Shown: positions 8,565 to 18,040 of the stretch, piece after piece
Layout: every line of letters begins with the position of its first letter
Position numbering within the stretch: position 1 is the first letter of the stretch
Origin: Castellaniella sp040276085
GTDB taxonomy: Bacteria; Pseudomonadota; Gammaproteobacteria; Burkholderiales; Burkholderiaceae_B
Reading direction: 5' to 3'
DNA length: 64,000 nucleotides
Assembly: GCF_040276085.1 (NCBI RefSeq)
Contig: NZ_JBELOK010000007.1
Span: forward strand, 132,339-196,338
The notes under the pieces: generated by a model
The model's input: the letters and a program-made list of their open reading frames with translations, nothing else
What the model was told of the DNA's origin: nothing
The model's database searches: none
Position numbers and translations under genes: made by a program

Positions 8565-10312
8565 GCTTGCGTTTCCTCCGTGGATTCCCGGGCTTGAAAG
8601 CCTGATGGTGCCTTGGGCAGTGTAAAGCGAAAGATGGTACCGCCCTCAGGGTTGGGGGTGGCCCACAGACGTCCGTGGTGCGACTCGATAATGGTACGGC
8701 AGATGTTCAATCCCATGCCCAGGCCTTCAGACTTCGTGCTGTAGAAGGGCTCGAACAGGCGGTCGGGATTGCGCAGACCATGGCCTCGGTCGATGACAGC
8801 GATCTCGATCTGGGGGTCTTGGTCGGTAATATTGACATGCAAGCTGCGATATTCGCTGTGCTCCATGGCTTCAACCCCATTTTTTAACAGATTCAGCAGC
8901 ACCTGTTCGATCAGGATTGGATCGGCCAGTACTTCCGGCATGGGGTCGGGAAGGCTTTGAATGATGTCGATCTGCCGTTTGCGGGCGTCGATATCGGCAA
9001 AGCTAACCGCATTTTCGACGATCCTGGACAAGCCCACTGCCTGACGGCGGGGTTCGCTGCGCTTCACAAACTCCCGGATGCGGCTGATGATCTTGCCTGC
9101 GCGCTCGGCCTGTTGCGAGGCTTTTTCGAGGGCCTGCAGCAAGGATTCGGTGGGGGCCTTGCCGGATTTCACCATCGCCACGGCGGCCATATTGTAGTTG
9201 CTGATGGCGGTCAGGGGCTGGTTGAGTTCATGGGCCAGCGATGAAGCCATTTCACCCATGGTAGTCAGGCGGCTGGTCAGTTGGGCTTTCTCTTGTTGTA
9301 CCCGAGATGCTTCTTCGTGTTTGCGCCGCTCGGTAATGTCTCGGGCCACCTGCAGCCGCACCCGTCGCGAATCCGTCCAGGCCAGCATCCGGTGGTGCAC
9401 TTCAAACCAGCGCTCGGCAGTGGGCGAGAAAAGCTCCATGGTGTCGTCGGTAAACCGGCCCAGCCGCCCGCCCAGCAGCTGTGCGTGGCCGGTGGTTTGC
9501 GCACCAAAGAGGCGCCGATAGGTGCGGTTGGCAAATAAAAGCTCCAGCCCTTCGGGAGTGTCGGCCACCACAGAGATGGCATCGTCCAGACCTTCGAGCA
9601 CGGTCATGAACCGCTCGTGCGCGGCGGTCAGTGCCTCACGAATCCGCTTGGGTTCAGTGATATCGGTCATGGAAGTCATCCAGCCGATTTGTTCGCCTTT
9701 TGGGTCGCGCAGTGGCGAGACATACATGCGGGCAGTAAACCGGGAGCCGTCGCGCCGCTGGGCTTCGATCTCCAGCCCGCTGCTGGGCGTGCGCCCCGAC
9801 AGCAATTGTGCAAGCGTCTCGCGATGGTGATCGTGTCGTCCTGGTAACCAATACGGAAACGGGGCCGTCCGGCCGACAAGGTCGGCTTCGTTCCAGCCGA
9901 TCATGCGACAGAATGCCGGATTGACGTATGCGATGCGGCCCTGCATGTCGAATACCCGCATGCCGGTGGACATGGAGTTTTCCATGGCGCGCCGAAAGCC
10001 GGTTTCGGCGATCAGGGCGGCTTCCGCCTGGGTACGAAAGCGCGTATAGCGCCACAAGGCCAGCAGGCTGAATACAATCACCAGCGACAGGGCAAACACC
10101 ACCATCATCAGGCGTTGCTGACGGGCTTCCTGATCGATGGTGACAAACATCACGCTGTCGCTTTGCAGCCGTTGCAGCCACAAGAAGGCGCCCATGACGC
10201 ACAGATAAAGCACCAGTACGATCGCTGGGGTCAACCAATAGAGGCGGCGGCTATTGCGCGCATGCTCGTAGAAGTTGGTTGGGATGAGTGACTTGCGGTG
10301 AGGGTGTGCCAT
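8561..10312 (-). CDS. Membrane PAS-domain sensor histidine kinase
   Basis: A 583-residue kinase with two membrane helices at about 24-46 and 69-87 and only a ~20-residue periplasmic loop, so it probably senses inside the cell or membrane. A PAS domain with PAC motif covers about 105-222 and a second PAS-like segment about 230-325. The H-box SLAHELNQPLTAISNY carries phospho-acceptor His361. The ATPase domain, with N, G1 and G2 boxes, spans about 440-570. I see no haem-binding FixL motif. It is translationally coupled to the response regulator and divergent from aceE. Confidence 0.93.
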   Translation of the reverse strand: MAHPHRKSLIPTNFYEHARNSRRLYWLTPAIVLVLYLCVMGAFLWLQRLQSDSVMFVTIDQEARQQRLMMVVFALSLVIVFSLLALWRYTRFRTQAEAALIAETGFRRAMENSMSTGMRVFDMQGRIAYVNPAFCRMIGWNEADLVGRTAPFPYWLPGRHDHHRETLAQLLSGRTPSSGLEIEAQRRDGSRFTARMYVSPLRDPKGEQIGWMTSMTDITEPKRIREALTAAHERFMTVLEGLDDAISVVADTPEGLELLFANRTYRRLFGAQTTGHAQLLGGRLGRFTDDTMELFSPTAERWFEVHHRMLAWTDSRRVRLQVARDITERRKHEEASRVQQEKAQLTSRLTTMGEMASSLAHELNQPLTAISNYNMAAVAMVKSGKAPTESLLQALEKASQQAERAGKIISRIREFVKRSEPRRQAVGLSRIVENAVSFADIDARKRQIDIIQSLPDPMPEVLADPILIEQVLLNLLKNGVEAMEHSEYRSLHVNITDQDPQIEIAVIDRGHGLRNPDRLFEPFYSTKSEGLGMGLNICRTIIESHHGRLWATPNPEGGTIFRFTLPKAPSGFQARESTEETQA

Positions 10313-10365
10313 GGCCTTGAAGGTCAGATGATTGCGCCATTTTAGACGCGAAAACAGTATTCAAT

Positions 10366-10402
10366 ATTTCACATAATAAAAATTAAAACCACGAGGTGAA
10401 AT
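10366..10402. promoter_or_regulatory. Candidate operator: inverted repeat upstream of aceE
   Basis: ATTTCAC (10366-10372) and GTGAAAT (10396-10402) form a perfect 7-bp inverted repeat separated by 23 AT-rich bases. It sits just upstream of the aceE -35 hexamer and between the divergent kinase and aceE genes. It could bind the adjacent response regulator or a pyruvate-responsive repressor. This is inference from position and symmetry only. Confidence 0.4.
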
Positions 10403-10407
10403 TTCGC

Positions 10408-10436
10408 TTGTGCTCAGACCGGGTCTTTCCTAGAAT
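10408..10436 (+). promoter_or_regulatory. Sigma-70-type promoter of the pyruvate dehydrogenase operon
   Basis: TTGTGC (10408-10413) and TAGAAT (10431-10436) are separated by an ideal 17 bases. The predicted leader of about 105 nt contains a small hairpin, CGCGAT/ATCGCG (10504-10520), before the AGGAG ribosome site of aceE. Confidence 0.65.
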
Positions 10437-10547
10437 GGGCGTAGTTGCCGGCACCTCGATGTTTTTACCCTCGAGCCCTCATGTCCGGCTCATAACAGGC
10501 AGGCGCGATATGTGATCGCGTCCTTATCATCCCAGGAGACACGCACA

Positions 10548-13256
10548 ATGTCCTCTCTTGAACAAGCAAACGCCCAGGTGGCAGATCCTGATCAACAAGA
10601 AACTCAAGAATGGCTCGATTCACTGGAAGCCGTTCTCGATCGCGAAGGAGCCGAGCGTGCCCACTTCCTGATCGAAAACCTGATCGATCTGGCACGCCGC
10701 TCAGGAGCCCATATCCCCTTCTCGCCCAACACGGCGTACGTCAACACGATTCCGCCAGGGCTCGAGCCTCCGCATCCGGGCAATATGGTGCTCGAAGAAC
10801 GCATCCGCTCCTATATTCGCTGGAACGCGATGGCGATGGTCGTCAAAGCCAACAAGCACGAGCCAGCCGACGGCGGCAGCCTGGGCGGGCACATCGCGTC
10901 GTTTGCTTCTCTGGCCACCATGATTGAATGTGGTCAAAACCATTTCTGGCATGCAGAGTCCCCCGAACACGGTGGCGACCTGATCTACTTTCAGGGGCAC
11001 TCCTCGCCTGGCATGTACTCACGTGCCTTCCTCGAAGGCCGCCTGACAGAAGAAAACCTCGACTGGTTCCGCCAGGAAGTCGGTGGCAAGGGCAAGGGGC
11101 TACCGTCTTATCCGCACCCCAAATTGATGCCTGGCTTCTGGCAATTTTCCACGGTGTCCATGGGCCTTGGCCCCATGATGGCCATCTATCAGGCGCGTTT
11201 TCTCAAGTATTTGCATGCCCGCGGTCTGGCGGATACGGCCGAGCGCAAGGTCTGGGTATTTGTTGGCGACGGCGAAATCGACGAGCCCGAAACCCTGGCA
11301 GCCATTGGCCTGGCTTCGCGCGAGAAACTTGATAACCTTATTTTCGTGGTCAACTGCAACCTGCAGCGGCTGGATGGCCCGGTGCGTGGTAATGGCAAGA
11401 TCATTCAAGAGCTTGAAGGCGCGTTCCGTGGCAACGGCTGGAACGTCCTCAAGCTGATCTGGGGTGGTTACTGGGATCCGCTGTTTGCGCGCGACAAAGA
11501 AGGTATCTTGCGTCGCATCATGGAAGAAACCGTTGATGGCGAATATCAGGCGTACAAAGCCAATGATGGCAAGTTTGTGCGCGAAAAATTCTTTGGCAAG
11601 CATCCCAAGCTGCTTGAAATGGTCAGCCGGATGAGCGACGAAGATGTCTGGCGTCTCAATCGCGGGGGCCACGACCCCCATAAGGTATATGCCGCCTTTG
11701 CCTCGGCCGCTAGCCACAAGGGGCAGCCGTCCGTGATTTTGGCAAAAACCATCAAGGGTTACGGCATGGGGCATGTGGGCCAGGCCAAAAACCCCACGCA
11801 CCAGCAAAAGAAACTGGACATCGATTCGGTACGCGAATTCCGCGATCGCTTCAATATCCCCATCCCCGACGATCAGGTCGATCACATTCCGTATTTCAAG
11901 CCGGCCGACGATTCGCCCGAAATGAAATACCTGCACGAGCACCGCAAGGCCTTGGGTGGCTATCTGCCCCATCGTCGCCAAAAGGCCGATCAATCCTTGC
12001 CAGTGCCGCCGCTTGAAACCTTCAAGGCCGTGCTCGAGCCTACCGCCGAAGGTCGCGAGATCTCTACAACGCAAGCGTTTGTGCGCGTGCTTAACCAGAT
12101 TTTGCGCGACAAGGAACTAGCTCCGCGGGTTGTCCCCATTCTGGTCGATGAGTCGCGCACGTTCGGCATGGAAGGCCTGTTCCGCCAGATCGGTATCTAT
12201 GCACCAGAAGGACAGAAATACGTGCCGGTCGATAAAGGCCAGGTCATGTACTATCGCGAGGCCGAGAACGGGCAACTGCTTCAAGAAGGCATCAACGAAG
12301 CGGGCGGTTTCAGTTCCTGGATTGCGGCGGCCACGTCGTACTCGGTCAGCAACACCATCATGATCCCGTTCTTCATCTACTACTCGATGTTCGGGTTCCA
12401 GCGCTTTGGTGATCATGCCTGGGCAGCGGGCGATATGCTGGCGCGAGGCTTTGTCCTGGGTGGTACGGCTGGCCGTACCACGCTTAATGGCGAGGGTCTG
12501 CAGCACGAAGACGGCCATAGCCATATTCAGGCTTCGCTCATTCCCAATTGCGTGGCCTATGATCCGGCCTTTGCACACGAAGTCGCAGTCATCATCCGTA
12601 GCGGTTTGCAGCGCATGATGCACAACCAGGAAGACGTGTTTTTCTACATCACCGTGATGAACGAAAACTACGCTCATCCGGGTCTCAAATCTGGCGATGA
12701 GGACGGCATCCTGCGTGGCATGTACAAGCTCAATGCCAGCAAAAAGCCGGCCAAGGCGCATGTGCAGCTGATGGGTTCGGGCACGATCTTGCGCGAAGTG
12801 CTGTCCGCTCAAAAACTGCTCGAGCAAGACTGGGGCGTGACTTCTGATGTCTGGAGCGCCACCAGCTTCACCGAGCTGCGTCGGAATGGTATGGATGTCG
12901 AGCGGCACAACCTGCTGCATCCCACTGAGCCCGCCCAGGTGCCCTATGTCACCCAGCAACTCAAAGACACTCAAGGCCCGATCATCGTGTCCACCGACTA
13001 CATCAAGGCGTATGGTGACATGATCCGGCCATTCATTCCCGATGGCCGCCATTTCAAGGTGCTGGGCACCGACGGCTTTGGCCGGTCGGATTTCCGCTCC
13101 GAGCTGCGCAAGCACTTCGAGATCGATCAACACTTCATCGTGCTGGCTGCCCTGCGCAGTCTGGCCGATGAGGGCACGATTGATATTGCCAAGTGTGCAG
13201 AAGCCATTGCCAAGTACGGGATTGATGCCAATAAGGCCAACCCGCATCACGCCTGA
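10548..13256 (+). CDS. aceE: Pyruvate dehydrogenase E1 component, homodimeric type
   Basis: Thiamine-diphosphate-dependent subunit of 902 residues that decarboxylates pyruvate and acetylates E2 lipoyl groups. The length and single-chain form match the homodimeric AceE of proteobacteria (about 890). The thiamine-binding GDGEIDEPE followed by NLIFVVNCN is clear. I start at the ATG at 10548, which has CAGGAG ten bases upstream, rather than at an in-frame ATG 36 bases earlier. First gene of aceE-aceF-lpdA; the next start is 15 bases after this stop. Confidence 0.97.
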   Translation: MSSLEQANAQVADPDQQETQEWLDSLEAVLDREGAERAHFLIENLIDLARRSGAHIPFSPNTAYVNTIPPGLEPPHPGNMVLEERIRSYIRWNAMAMVVKANKHEPADGGSLGGHIASFASLATMIECGQNHFWHAESPEHGGDLIYFQGHSSPGMYSRAFLEGRLTEENLDWFRQEVGGKGKGLPSYPHPKLMPGFWQFSTVSMGLGPMMAIYQARFLKYLHARGLADTAERKVWVFVGDGEIDEPETLAAIGLASREKLDNLIFVVNCNLQRLDGPVRGNGKIIQELEGAFRGNGWNVLKLIWGGYWDPLFARDKEGILRRIMEETVDGEYQAYKANDGKFVREKFFGKHPKLLEMVSRMSDEDVWRLNRGGHDPHKVYAAFASAASHKGQPSVILAKTIKGYGMGHVGQAKNPTHQQKKLDIDSVREFRDRFNIPIPDDQVDHIPYFKPADDSPEMKYLHEHRKALGGYLPHRRQKADQSLPVPPLETFKAVLEPTAEGREISTTQAFVRVLNQILRDKELAPRVVPILVDESRTFGMEGLFRQIGIYAPEGQKYVPVDKGQVMYYREAENGQLLQEGINEAGGFSSWIAAATSYSVSNTIMIPFFIYYSMFGFQRFGDHAWAAGDMLARGFVLGGTAGRTTLNGEGLQHEDGHSHIQASLIPNCVAYDPAFAHEVAVIIRSGLQRMMHNQEDVFFYITVMNENYAHPGLKSGDEDGILRGMYKLNASKKPAKAHVQLMGSGTILREVLSAQKLLEQDWGVTSDVWSATSFTELRRNGMDVERHNLLHPTEPAQVPYVTQQLKDTQGPIIVSTDYIKAYGDMIRPFIPDGRHFKVLGTDGFGRSDFRSELRKHFEIDQHFIVLAALRSLADEGTIDIAKCAEAIAKYGIDANKANPHHA

Positions 13257-13270
13257 GGAGGATGAGGAAC

Positions 13271-14656
13271 ATGAGTATCGTGGAAATCAAAGTCCCGGAT
13301 ATCGGCGATTTCGACCAGGTCGATGTCATCGAGCTGCTGGTGGCTGTCGGTGACACCATCACAGCCGAACAAAGCCTGATGACCGTCGAATCCGATAAAG
13401 CCTCCATGGAGATTCCCGCCTCCGAGGGTGGGGTGGTCAAGTCCATCAAGGTCAAGGTGGGGGATAAGGTTGCCGAAGGCGCCGTCATCCTCGAAGTTGA
13501 GGCTGAAGCCGCAGGCGACGCCAAGGCCGCCGAGGCCTCTGTTGCACCCGCAGCCAAGGCAGACGCCCCCGAGGCCAAGCAGCCAGAAGCCGAGAAAGCC
13601 AAGCCTGCTGAGCCTCAGCAGGCGGCGCCCGAGGTAGCAGTACCCAAGGCTGCGCCGGCGGAATCGCTGGCCGCTACTGCTGGTTCTGGCCGTACCTCGC
13701 CAACTGCAGCCTTTGCCGAGGCCGAAATGCCCTTGCGCAACCTGCCGCATGCCTCACCCTCTGTGCGTCAATTTGCCCGCGAACTTGGTGTCAATCTGGT
13801 ACAAGTCAGCGGGACGGGCCCGAAAAACCGCATCACAGCCGACGATGTGCGCGCCTACGTGAAGCAGGCCTTGTCGATGGGTGGCGCCGGCCAGGTGGGT
13901 TCAACCCCGCCAGCCGGCGAAGGCTTCAGTGTGCTGGGCTGGCCCAAGGTTGATTTCACCAAGTTTGGTGAGATTGAAACCCGGGCGCTGTCACGCATCA
14001 AAAAGATTTCGGGCGCCAACCTGCATCGCAACTGGGTCATGATCCCGCATGTCACCAACAATGACATTGCAGACATCACTGATCTTGAAGCGCTGCGTCA
14101 GCAACTCAATGCCGAGAACAAAAAAGCCGGCATCAAGGTCACTATGCTGGCATTCATCATCAAGGCAGTCGTGGCGGCACTCAAGAAGTTTCCCGACTTC
14201 AACGCCTCGCTCGATGGTGACGACCTCGTCCTCAAGCATTATTTCCACATTGGTTTTGCGGCAGACACGCCCAATGGCCTGGTCGTCCCGGTGATCCGTG
14301 ACGCCGACAAAAAAGGCGTGCTTGAGATTGCCACAGAAACCTCCGAGCTTGCAGCCCAGGCGCGCGAAGGAAAACTCTCGCCATCGCAAATGCAGGGCGG
14401 GTGCTTCTCGATTTCGTCTCTGGGTGGCATTGGCGGTACAGACTTTACGCCTATCATCAATGCGCCTGAAGTTGCCATCTTGGGGGTGTCGCGATCTGCC
14501 ATGCAGCCGGTTTGGGACGGCAAGGCGTTTCAACCTCGGCTGATGCTGCCGTTGTCGCTGTCATACGACCACCGCGTAATTGATGGAGCCTCTGCGGCCC
14601 GATTCAACGCCTATCTGGCGGGCTTGCTGGCGGATTTCCGCCGCATCATCCTGTAA
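13271..14656 (+). CDS. aceF: Dihydrolipoamide acetyltransferase, pyruvate dehydrogenase E2
   Basis: Core of the pyruvate dehydrogenase complex, 461 residues. It has one lipoyl domain (lipoyl-lysine Lys43 in SDKASM), an Ala/Pro/Glu-rich linker at about 80-150, a peripheral-subunit-binding domain (SVRQFARELGV...KNRITADDV) and the acetyltransferase domain with HRVIDGA (His434, Asp438). E. coli AceF has three lipoyl domains; here there is one, and a second lipoyl domain is carried by the E3 protein. AGGAGG (13256-13261) fits the ATG at 13271 better than the ATG three codons earlier. Confidence 0.97.
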   Translation: MSIVEIKVPDIGDFDQVDVIELLVAVGDTITAEQSLMTVESDKASMEIPASEGGVVKSIKVKVGDKVAEGAVILEVEAEAAGDAKAAEASVAPAAKADAPEAKQPEAEKAKPAEPQQAAPEVAVPKAAPAESLAATAGSGRTSPTAAFAEAEMPLRNLPHASPSVRQFARELGVNLVQVSGTGPKNRITADDVRAYVKQALSMGGAGQVGSTPPAGEGFSVLGWPKVDFTKFGEIETRALSRIKKISGANLHRNWVMIPHVTNNDIADITDLEALRQQLNAENKKAGIKVTMLAFIIKAVVAALKKFPDFNASLDGDDLVLKHYFHIGFAADTPNGLVVPVIRDADKKGVLEIATETSELAAQAREGKLSPSQMQGGCFSISSLGGIGGTDFTPIINAPEVAILGVSRSAMQPVWDGKAFQPRLMLPLSLSYDHRVIDGASAARFNAYLAGLLADFRRIIL

Positions 14657-14667
14657 AGGGGGCACAC

Positions 14668-16491
14668 ATGAGTCTAAATGACGTCAATGTTCCGGATATC
14701 GGTGATTTTGATCAGGTTGATGTGATTGAATTGCTGGTGGCTGTGGGCGACACCATCACCCCAGAGCAAAGTCTGATCACCGTCGAATCGGACAAAGCCT
14801 CCATGGAGATCCCGTCTGATCAAGGCGGGGTTGTCAAAGAGGTGTTGGTCAAGGTCGGCGACAAGGTTACCCAAGGCACCACTATTTTGCGTGTCGAAGC
14901 CATTGAATCCGGCCAATCGTCGGCGCCTGCAGCCGAGAAAAAAACGGCGGCAAAATCCGATGAACCCGCTCCGTCCAGCAGCAATGCGCCGGCGGCACCT
15001 GCTGCGGCTGCTGCCGTTGCACCCGCCAGTGCACCGGCTCCTGCGCCGACAGCACGGCAGTTCAGTGGCACGGCAGACACCGAGTGCGATGTCTTGGTGC
15101 TCGGTGCGGGGCCCGGCGGATACTCGGCCGCCTTCCGCGCAGCGGATCTCGGCCTCAAAGTGGTGCTGATCGAGCGCTATGCCACGCTGGGCGGCGTGTG
15201 CCTTAATGTCGGGTGTATCCCGTCAAAGGCGCTGCTGCATACTGTCAGCGTACTCGAAGAAGCAAAGTCCCTGGGTGCGCATGGCATCAGTTTTGGCGAA
15301 CCCAAAATCGATCTGGCCGGCGTCAGGGGCTACAAGGATGGCGTGGTCAGCAAGCTGACGGGCGGTCTTGCCGGGATGGCCAAGGCACGCAAGGTAACAG
15401 TTGTCCAGGGCGTCGGTTCTTTTGCCGATCCCCACCATTTGACGGTAGAGAAAGCCGACGGTGGCACCACGACAATCAAGTTTGCCTCAGCCATCATTGC
15501 AGCCGGCAGCCAGTCGGTAAAATTGCCATTTTTGCCAGAAGATCCCCGTATCGTCGACTCAACCGGTGCGTTGACATTGTCGGCCATTCCCAAGCGTATG
15601 CTGATCATCGGTGGCGGCATTATTGGCCTCGAGATGGGTACGGTGTACTCCGCACTGGGCGCCCGGCTGGATGTGGTCGAGATGCTGCCAACGCTCATGA
15701 CAGGTGCCGATCGTGATTTGGTCAAGGTATGGCAAAAGCGCAACGAGCCGCGATTTGATCATGTCATGCTCAAAACCAAAACCGTTGCTGCCGAGGCCAA
15801 GGAAGACGGGATCTGGGTCACTTTCGAGGGCGAGGCTGCCCCCAAAGAACCACAGTGCTACGACCTTGTCCTGCAAGCAGTCGGTCGATCGCCCAATGGT
15901 AAAAAAATCGGTGCCGACAAAGCGGGTGTCATTGTTGGCGATCGTGGTTTCATCGGCGTCGACAAGCAGATGCGCACCAATGTGCCGCATATCTATGCCA
16001 TTGGCGACATCGTCGGGCAGCCCATGTTGGCCCACAAGGCAGTACACGAGGCACATGTTGCCGCCGAAGCCATCGCCGGTCAGAAAGCCTTCTTCGATGC
16101 CCGTGTGATTCCTTCGGTTGCCTACACAGACCCCGAAGTTGCCTGGGTGGGGCTCACTGAAGAAGACGCCAAGAAACAAGGGATTGCCCTTAAAAAAGGC
16201 CTGTTCCCCTGGCAGGCGTCCGGGCGTGCCATTGCCAACGGCCGCGATGAGGGCTTCTCCAAGTTGCTCTTTGATGCCGAAACCGGACGGATCCTCGGTG
16301 GTGGCATCGTGGGTACCCACGCGGGCGATCTCATCAGCGAGGTTGTACTCGCCATCGAGATGGGCGCAGATTCGGTGGATATCGGCAAAACCATCCATCC
16401 GCATCCCACCCTGGGAGAATCCGTCGGCATGGCGGCAGAGATCGCCGATGGTCACTGCACAGACGTACCCCCTGCGCGGCCAGCCCGATAA
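14668..16491 (+). CDS. lpdA: Dihydrolipoyl dehydrogenase (E3) with N-terminal lipoyl domain
   Basis: A 607-residue protein that reoxidises dihydrolipoamide with NAD+. Residues 1-80 form a lipoyl domain (Lys43), then a Pro/Ala linker to about 130, then the flavoprotein: FAD motif GAGPGG (146-151), redox pair Cys178/Cys183 in CLNVGCIPSK, NAD motif GGGIIGLEMG and C-terminal HPHPTLGE. The lipoyl-E3 fusion is known from Neisseria and several betaproteobacteria. The lipoyl domain is almost identical in protein sequence to that of AceF. Last gene of the operon, followed by a strong terminator. Confidence 0.97.
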   Translation: MSLNDVNVPDIGDFDQVDVIELLVAVGDTITPEQSLITVESDKASMEIPSDQGGVVKEVLVKVGDKVTQGTTILRVEAIESGQSSAPAAEKKTAAKSDEPAPSSSNAPAAPAAAAAVAPASAPAPAPTARQFSGTADTECDVLVLGAGPGGYSAAFRAADLGLKVVLIERYATLGGVCLNVGCIPSKALLHTVSVLEEAKSLGAHGISFGEPKIDLAGVRGYKDGVVSKLTGGLAGMAKARKVTVVQGVGSFADPHHLTVEKADGGTTTIKFASAIIAAGSQSVKLPFLPEDPRIVDSTGALTLSAIPKRMLIIGGGIIGLEMGTVYSALGARLDVVEMLPTLMTGADRDLVKVWQKRNEPRFDHVMLKTKTVAAEAKEDGIWVTFEGEAAPKEPQCYDLVLQAVGRSPNGKKIGADKAGVIVGDRGFIGVDKQMRTNVPHIYAIGDIVGQPMLAHKAVHEAHVAAEAIAGQKAFFDARVIPSVAYTDPEVAWVGLTEEDAKKQGIALKKGLFPWQASGRAIANGRDEGFSKLLFDAETGRILGGGIVGTHAGDLISEVVLAIEMGADSVDIGKTIHPHPTLGESVGMAAEIADGHCTDVPPARPAR

Positions 16492-16537
16492 GGGATAAGG
16501 GCCTGGTTGGCAGTAGGGGTGTCAGCCAGTCCGTACA

Positions 16538-16569
16538 CGGCAGGTGCTAATATCGGCACCTGCCGTTTT
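16538..16569 (+). terminator. Intrinsic terminator of aceE-aceF-lpdA
   Basis: A perfect 10-bp stem, CGGCAGGTGC (16538-16547) / GCACCTGCCG (16556-16565), with an 8-base loop, is followed by TTTT. It lies 46 bases after lpdA. It also argues that folC does not start at the in-frame GTG at 16544, inside this stem, but at the ATG at 16589. Confidence 0.85.
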
Positions 16570-16588
16570 CTATGTGATTTTCATTCTC

Positions 16589-17995
16589 ATGTCTTCTATT
16601 GCTCCTGCTTCTGGTGCCCCGTTAGCCGACTGGCTGGCTTACCTTGAAACCCTGCATCCCAAAGCCATTGACTTGGGTCTTGATCGTATCCGTGCGGTGG
16701 CCCAGCGCATGCAGCTGTCGCTGGACTGCGTGAAAATCACAGTGGCAGGCACCAATGGCAAAGGCTCCACCTGTGCCATGCTCGAGTCCATTTTGCTGGA
16801 TGCGGGCTATCACGTGGGTCAGTACACCTCGCCTCATCTGCTGCGTTTCAACGAGCGCATCCGTATCAACGGCCAGGAGGTCACCGATGCCGATATCGTG
16901 GCCCAGCTCGAACACATCGAAGCGGCCCGTGGCGATGTTTCCCTCACATATTTTGAGATGACAACGCTGGCAGCACTCCTGCTGTTTCAGGCGGCGTCCC
17001 TGGATGTAGTGGTGCTTGAGGTTGGCTTGGGTGGGCGCCTGGATGCGGTCAATATCATTGATACCGACTGCGCCGTGCTCACCAGCGTCGACCTCGATCA
17101 TATGGCCTATCTGGGCAACACCCGTGAAGCGATCGGCTGGGAAAAGGCGCATATCTTTAGGCCGGGCAAGCCCGCGATCTGCGCGGATCCCGTCCCTCCA
17201 CAAACCGTCATTGACTACGCAGCAGAAATTGGCGCAGATCTCTGGCGCTTTGGGATCGACTTCAACTATTCCGGAGACCGGCAGCAATGGGCCTACGGCG
17301 GGCGTTTGCAGCGCCGTAATGCGTTGGGCTATCCCGCCCTGCGTGGCGCCAATCAATTGCTCAACGCTTCCGCTGCGCTGGCTGCGCTCGAAAATCTGCG
17401 CGACCGCCTGGTGGTGACACAGCAAAATGTGCGTCAGGGGCTTTTGCATGTCGGTCTGCCTGGGCGCATGCAGATTTTGCCTGGCCTGCCCGCCACCATC
17501 CTGGATGTTGGCCACAATCCGCACGCTGCGGCTGCAGTGGGGCAAAACCTCGACAGCATGGGTCATTACCCGCATACCTACGCAGTCGTGGGCATGCTGC
17601 ACGACAAGGACATCGAGCACACTCTGGCCAAGCTTACCCGCCGGGTGGATCGCTGGCTGTGCGCCACCACTGAAGGCCCTCGTGGTACCTCGGCCAAGGC
17701 GCTTGCCGACATCGTTCACCGGATTACCGGTGATGTGGCGCCGGTCGATCCTTTCGTTGTACAAACCGCAGAAATCAAGCGCGGAGACCACAAACCCGGG
17801 GTAAAAGCGGCTCCCCGGCCAGCCGTGGCCAAGCAAGATGTTCAGGTTTCAACCTTTGACAGTCCGGAACAAGCCTTTGCAGAAGCCCGTCGTTTGGCAA
17901 CCGACAATGATAGAATTCTTGTGTTCGGGTCTTTTGCAACAGTGGGGCCCGTGCTTCAGGTCCTGCGCCAAGAAGGCCGGGACGTTCTTTCTTGA
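16589..17995 (+). CDS. folC: Dihydrofolate/folylpolyglutamate synthase
   Basis: A 468-residue enzyme that adds glutamate to dihydropteroate and to tetrahydrofolates. The P-loop GTNGKGS is at 54-60. The Mur-ligase-like centre (DHMAYLGNTREAIGWEKA) and the C-terminal domain (DVGHNPHAA...VGMLHDKD) are present. Between GPRGTSAKALADIV and the final GSFATVG lies a charged, proline-rich stretch of roughly 30 residues (about 390-425) that I do not remember from typical FolC. The start is taken downstream of the terminator hairpin. It heads folC-SPOR-cvpA-purF. Confidence 0.95.
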   Translation: MSSIAPASGAPLADWLAYLETLHPKAIDLGLDRIRAVAQRMQLSLDCVKITVAGTNGKGSTCAMLESILLDAGYHVGQYTSPHLLRFNERIRINGQEVTDADIVAQLEHIEAARGDVSLTYFEMTTLAALLLFQAASLDVVVLEVGLGGRLDAVNIIDTDCAVLTSVDLDHMAYLGNTREAIGWEKAHIFRPGKPAICADPVPPQTVIDYAAEIGADLWRFGIDFNYSGDRQQWAYGGRLQRRNALGYPALRGANQLLNASAALAALENLRDRLVVTQQNVRQGLLHVGLPGRMQILPGLPATILDVGHNPHAAAAVGQNLDSMGHYPHTYAVVGMLHDKDIEHTLAKLTRRVDRWLCATTEGPRGTSAKALADIVHRITGDVAPVDPFVVQTAEIKRGDHKPGVKAAPRPAVAKQDVQVSTFDSPEQAFAEARRLATDNDRILVFGSFATVGPVLQVLRQEGRDVLS

Positions 17996-17997
17996 CC

Positions 17998-18022
17998 AGG
18001 CAGGCGGGTCAGCCTGCCTTTT
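17998..18022 (+). terminator. Terminator-like hairpin after folC
   Basis: A perfect 8-bp stem, AGGCAGGC/GGGTCA/GCCTGCCT (17998-18019), is followed by a short T-run (TTTT including the stem end). Because the SPOR gene starts only 22 bases later on the same strand, it may act as an attenuator rather than a full stop. Confidence 0.5.
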
Positions 18023-18040
18023 CGATGGGTGAGCTGACTG

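Noticed and set aside
11100..13250. Two long minus-strand open frames (about 324 and 377 codons) opposite aceE
   Set aside because: They lie wholly antisense to a certain gene, show no domain, and reflect the codon bias of aceE. The same applies to long antisense frames at 3544-4197, 15559-16455, 16622-17836, 30041-31057 and 31070-32353.
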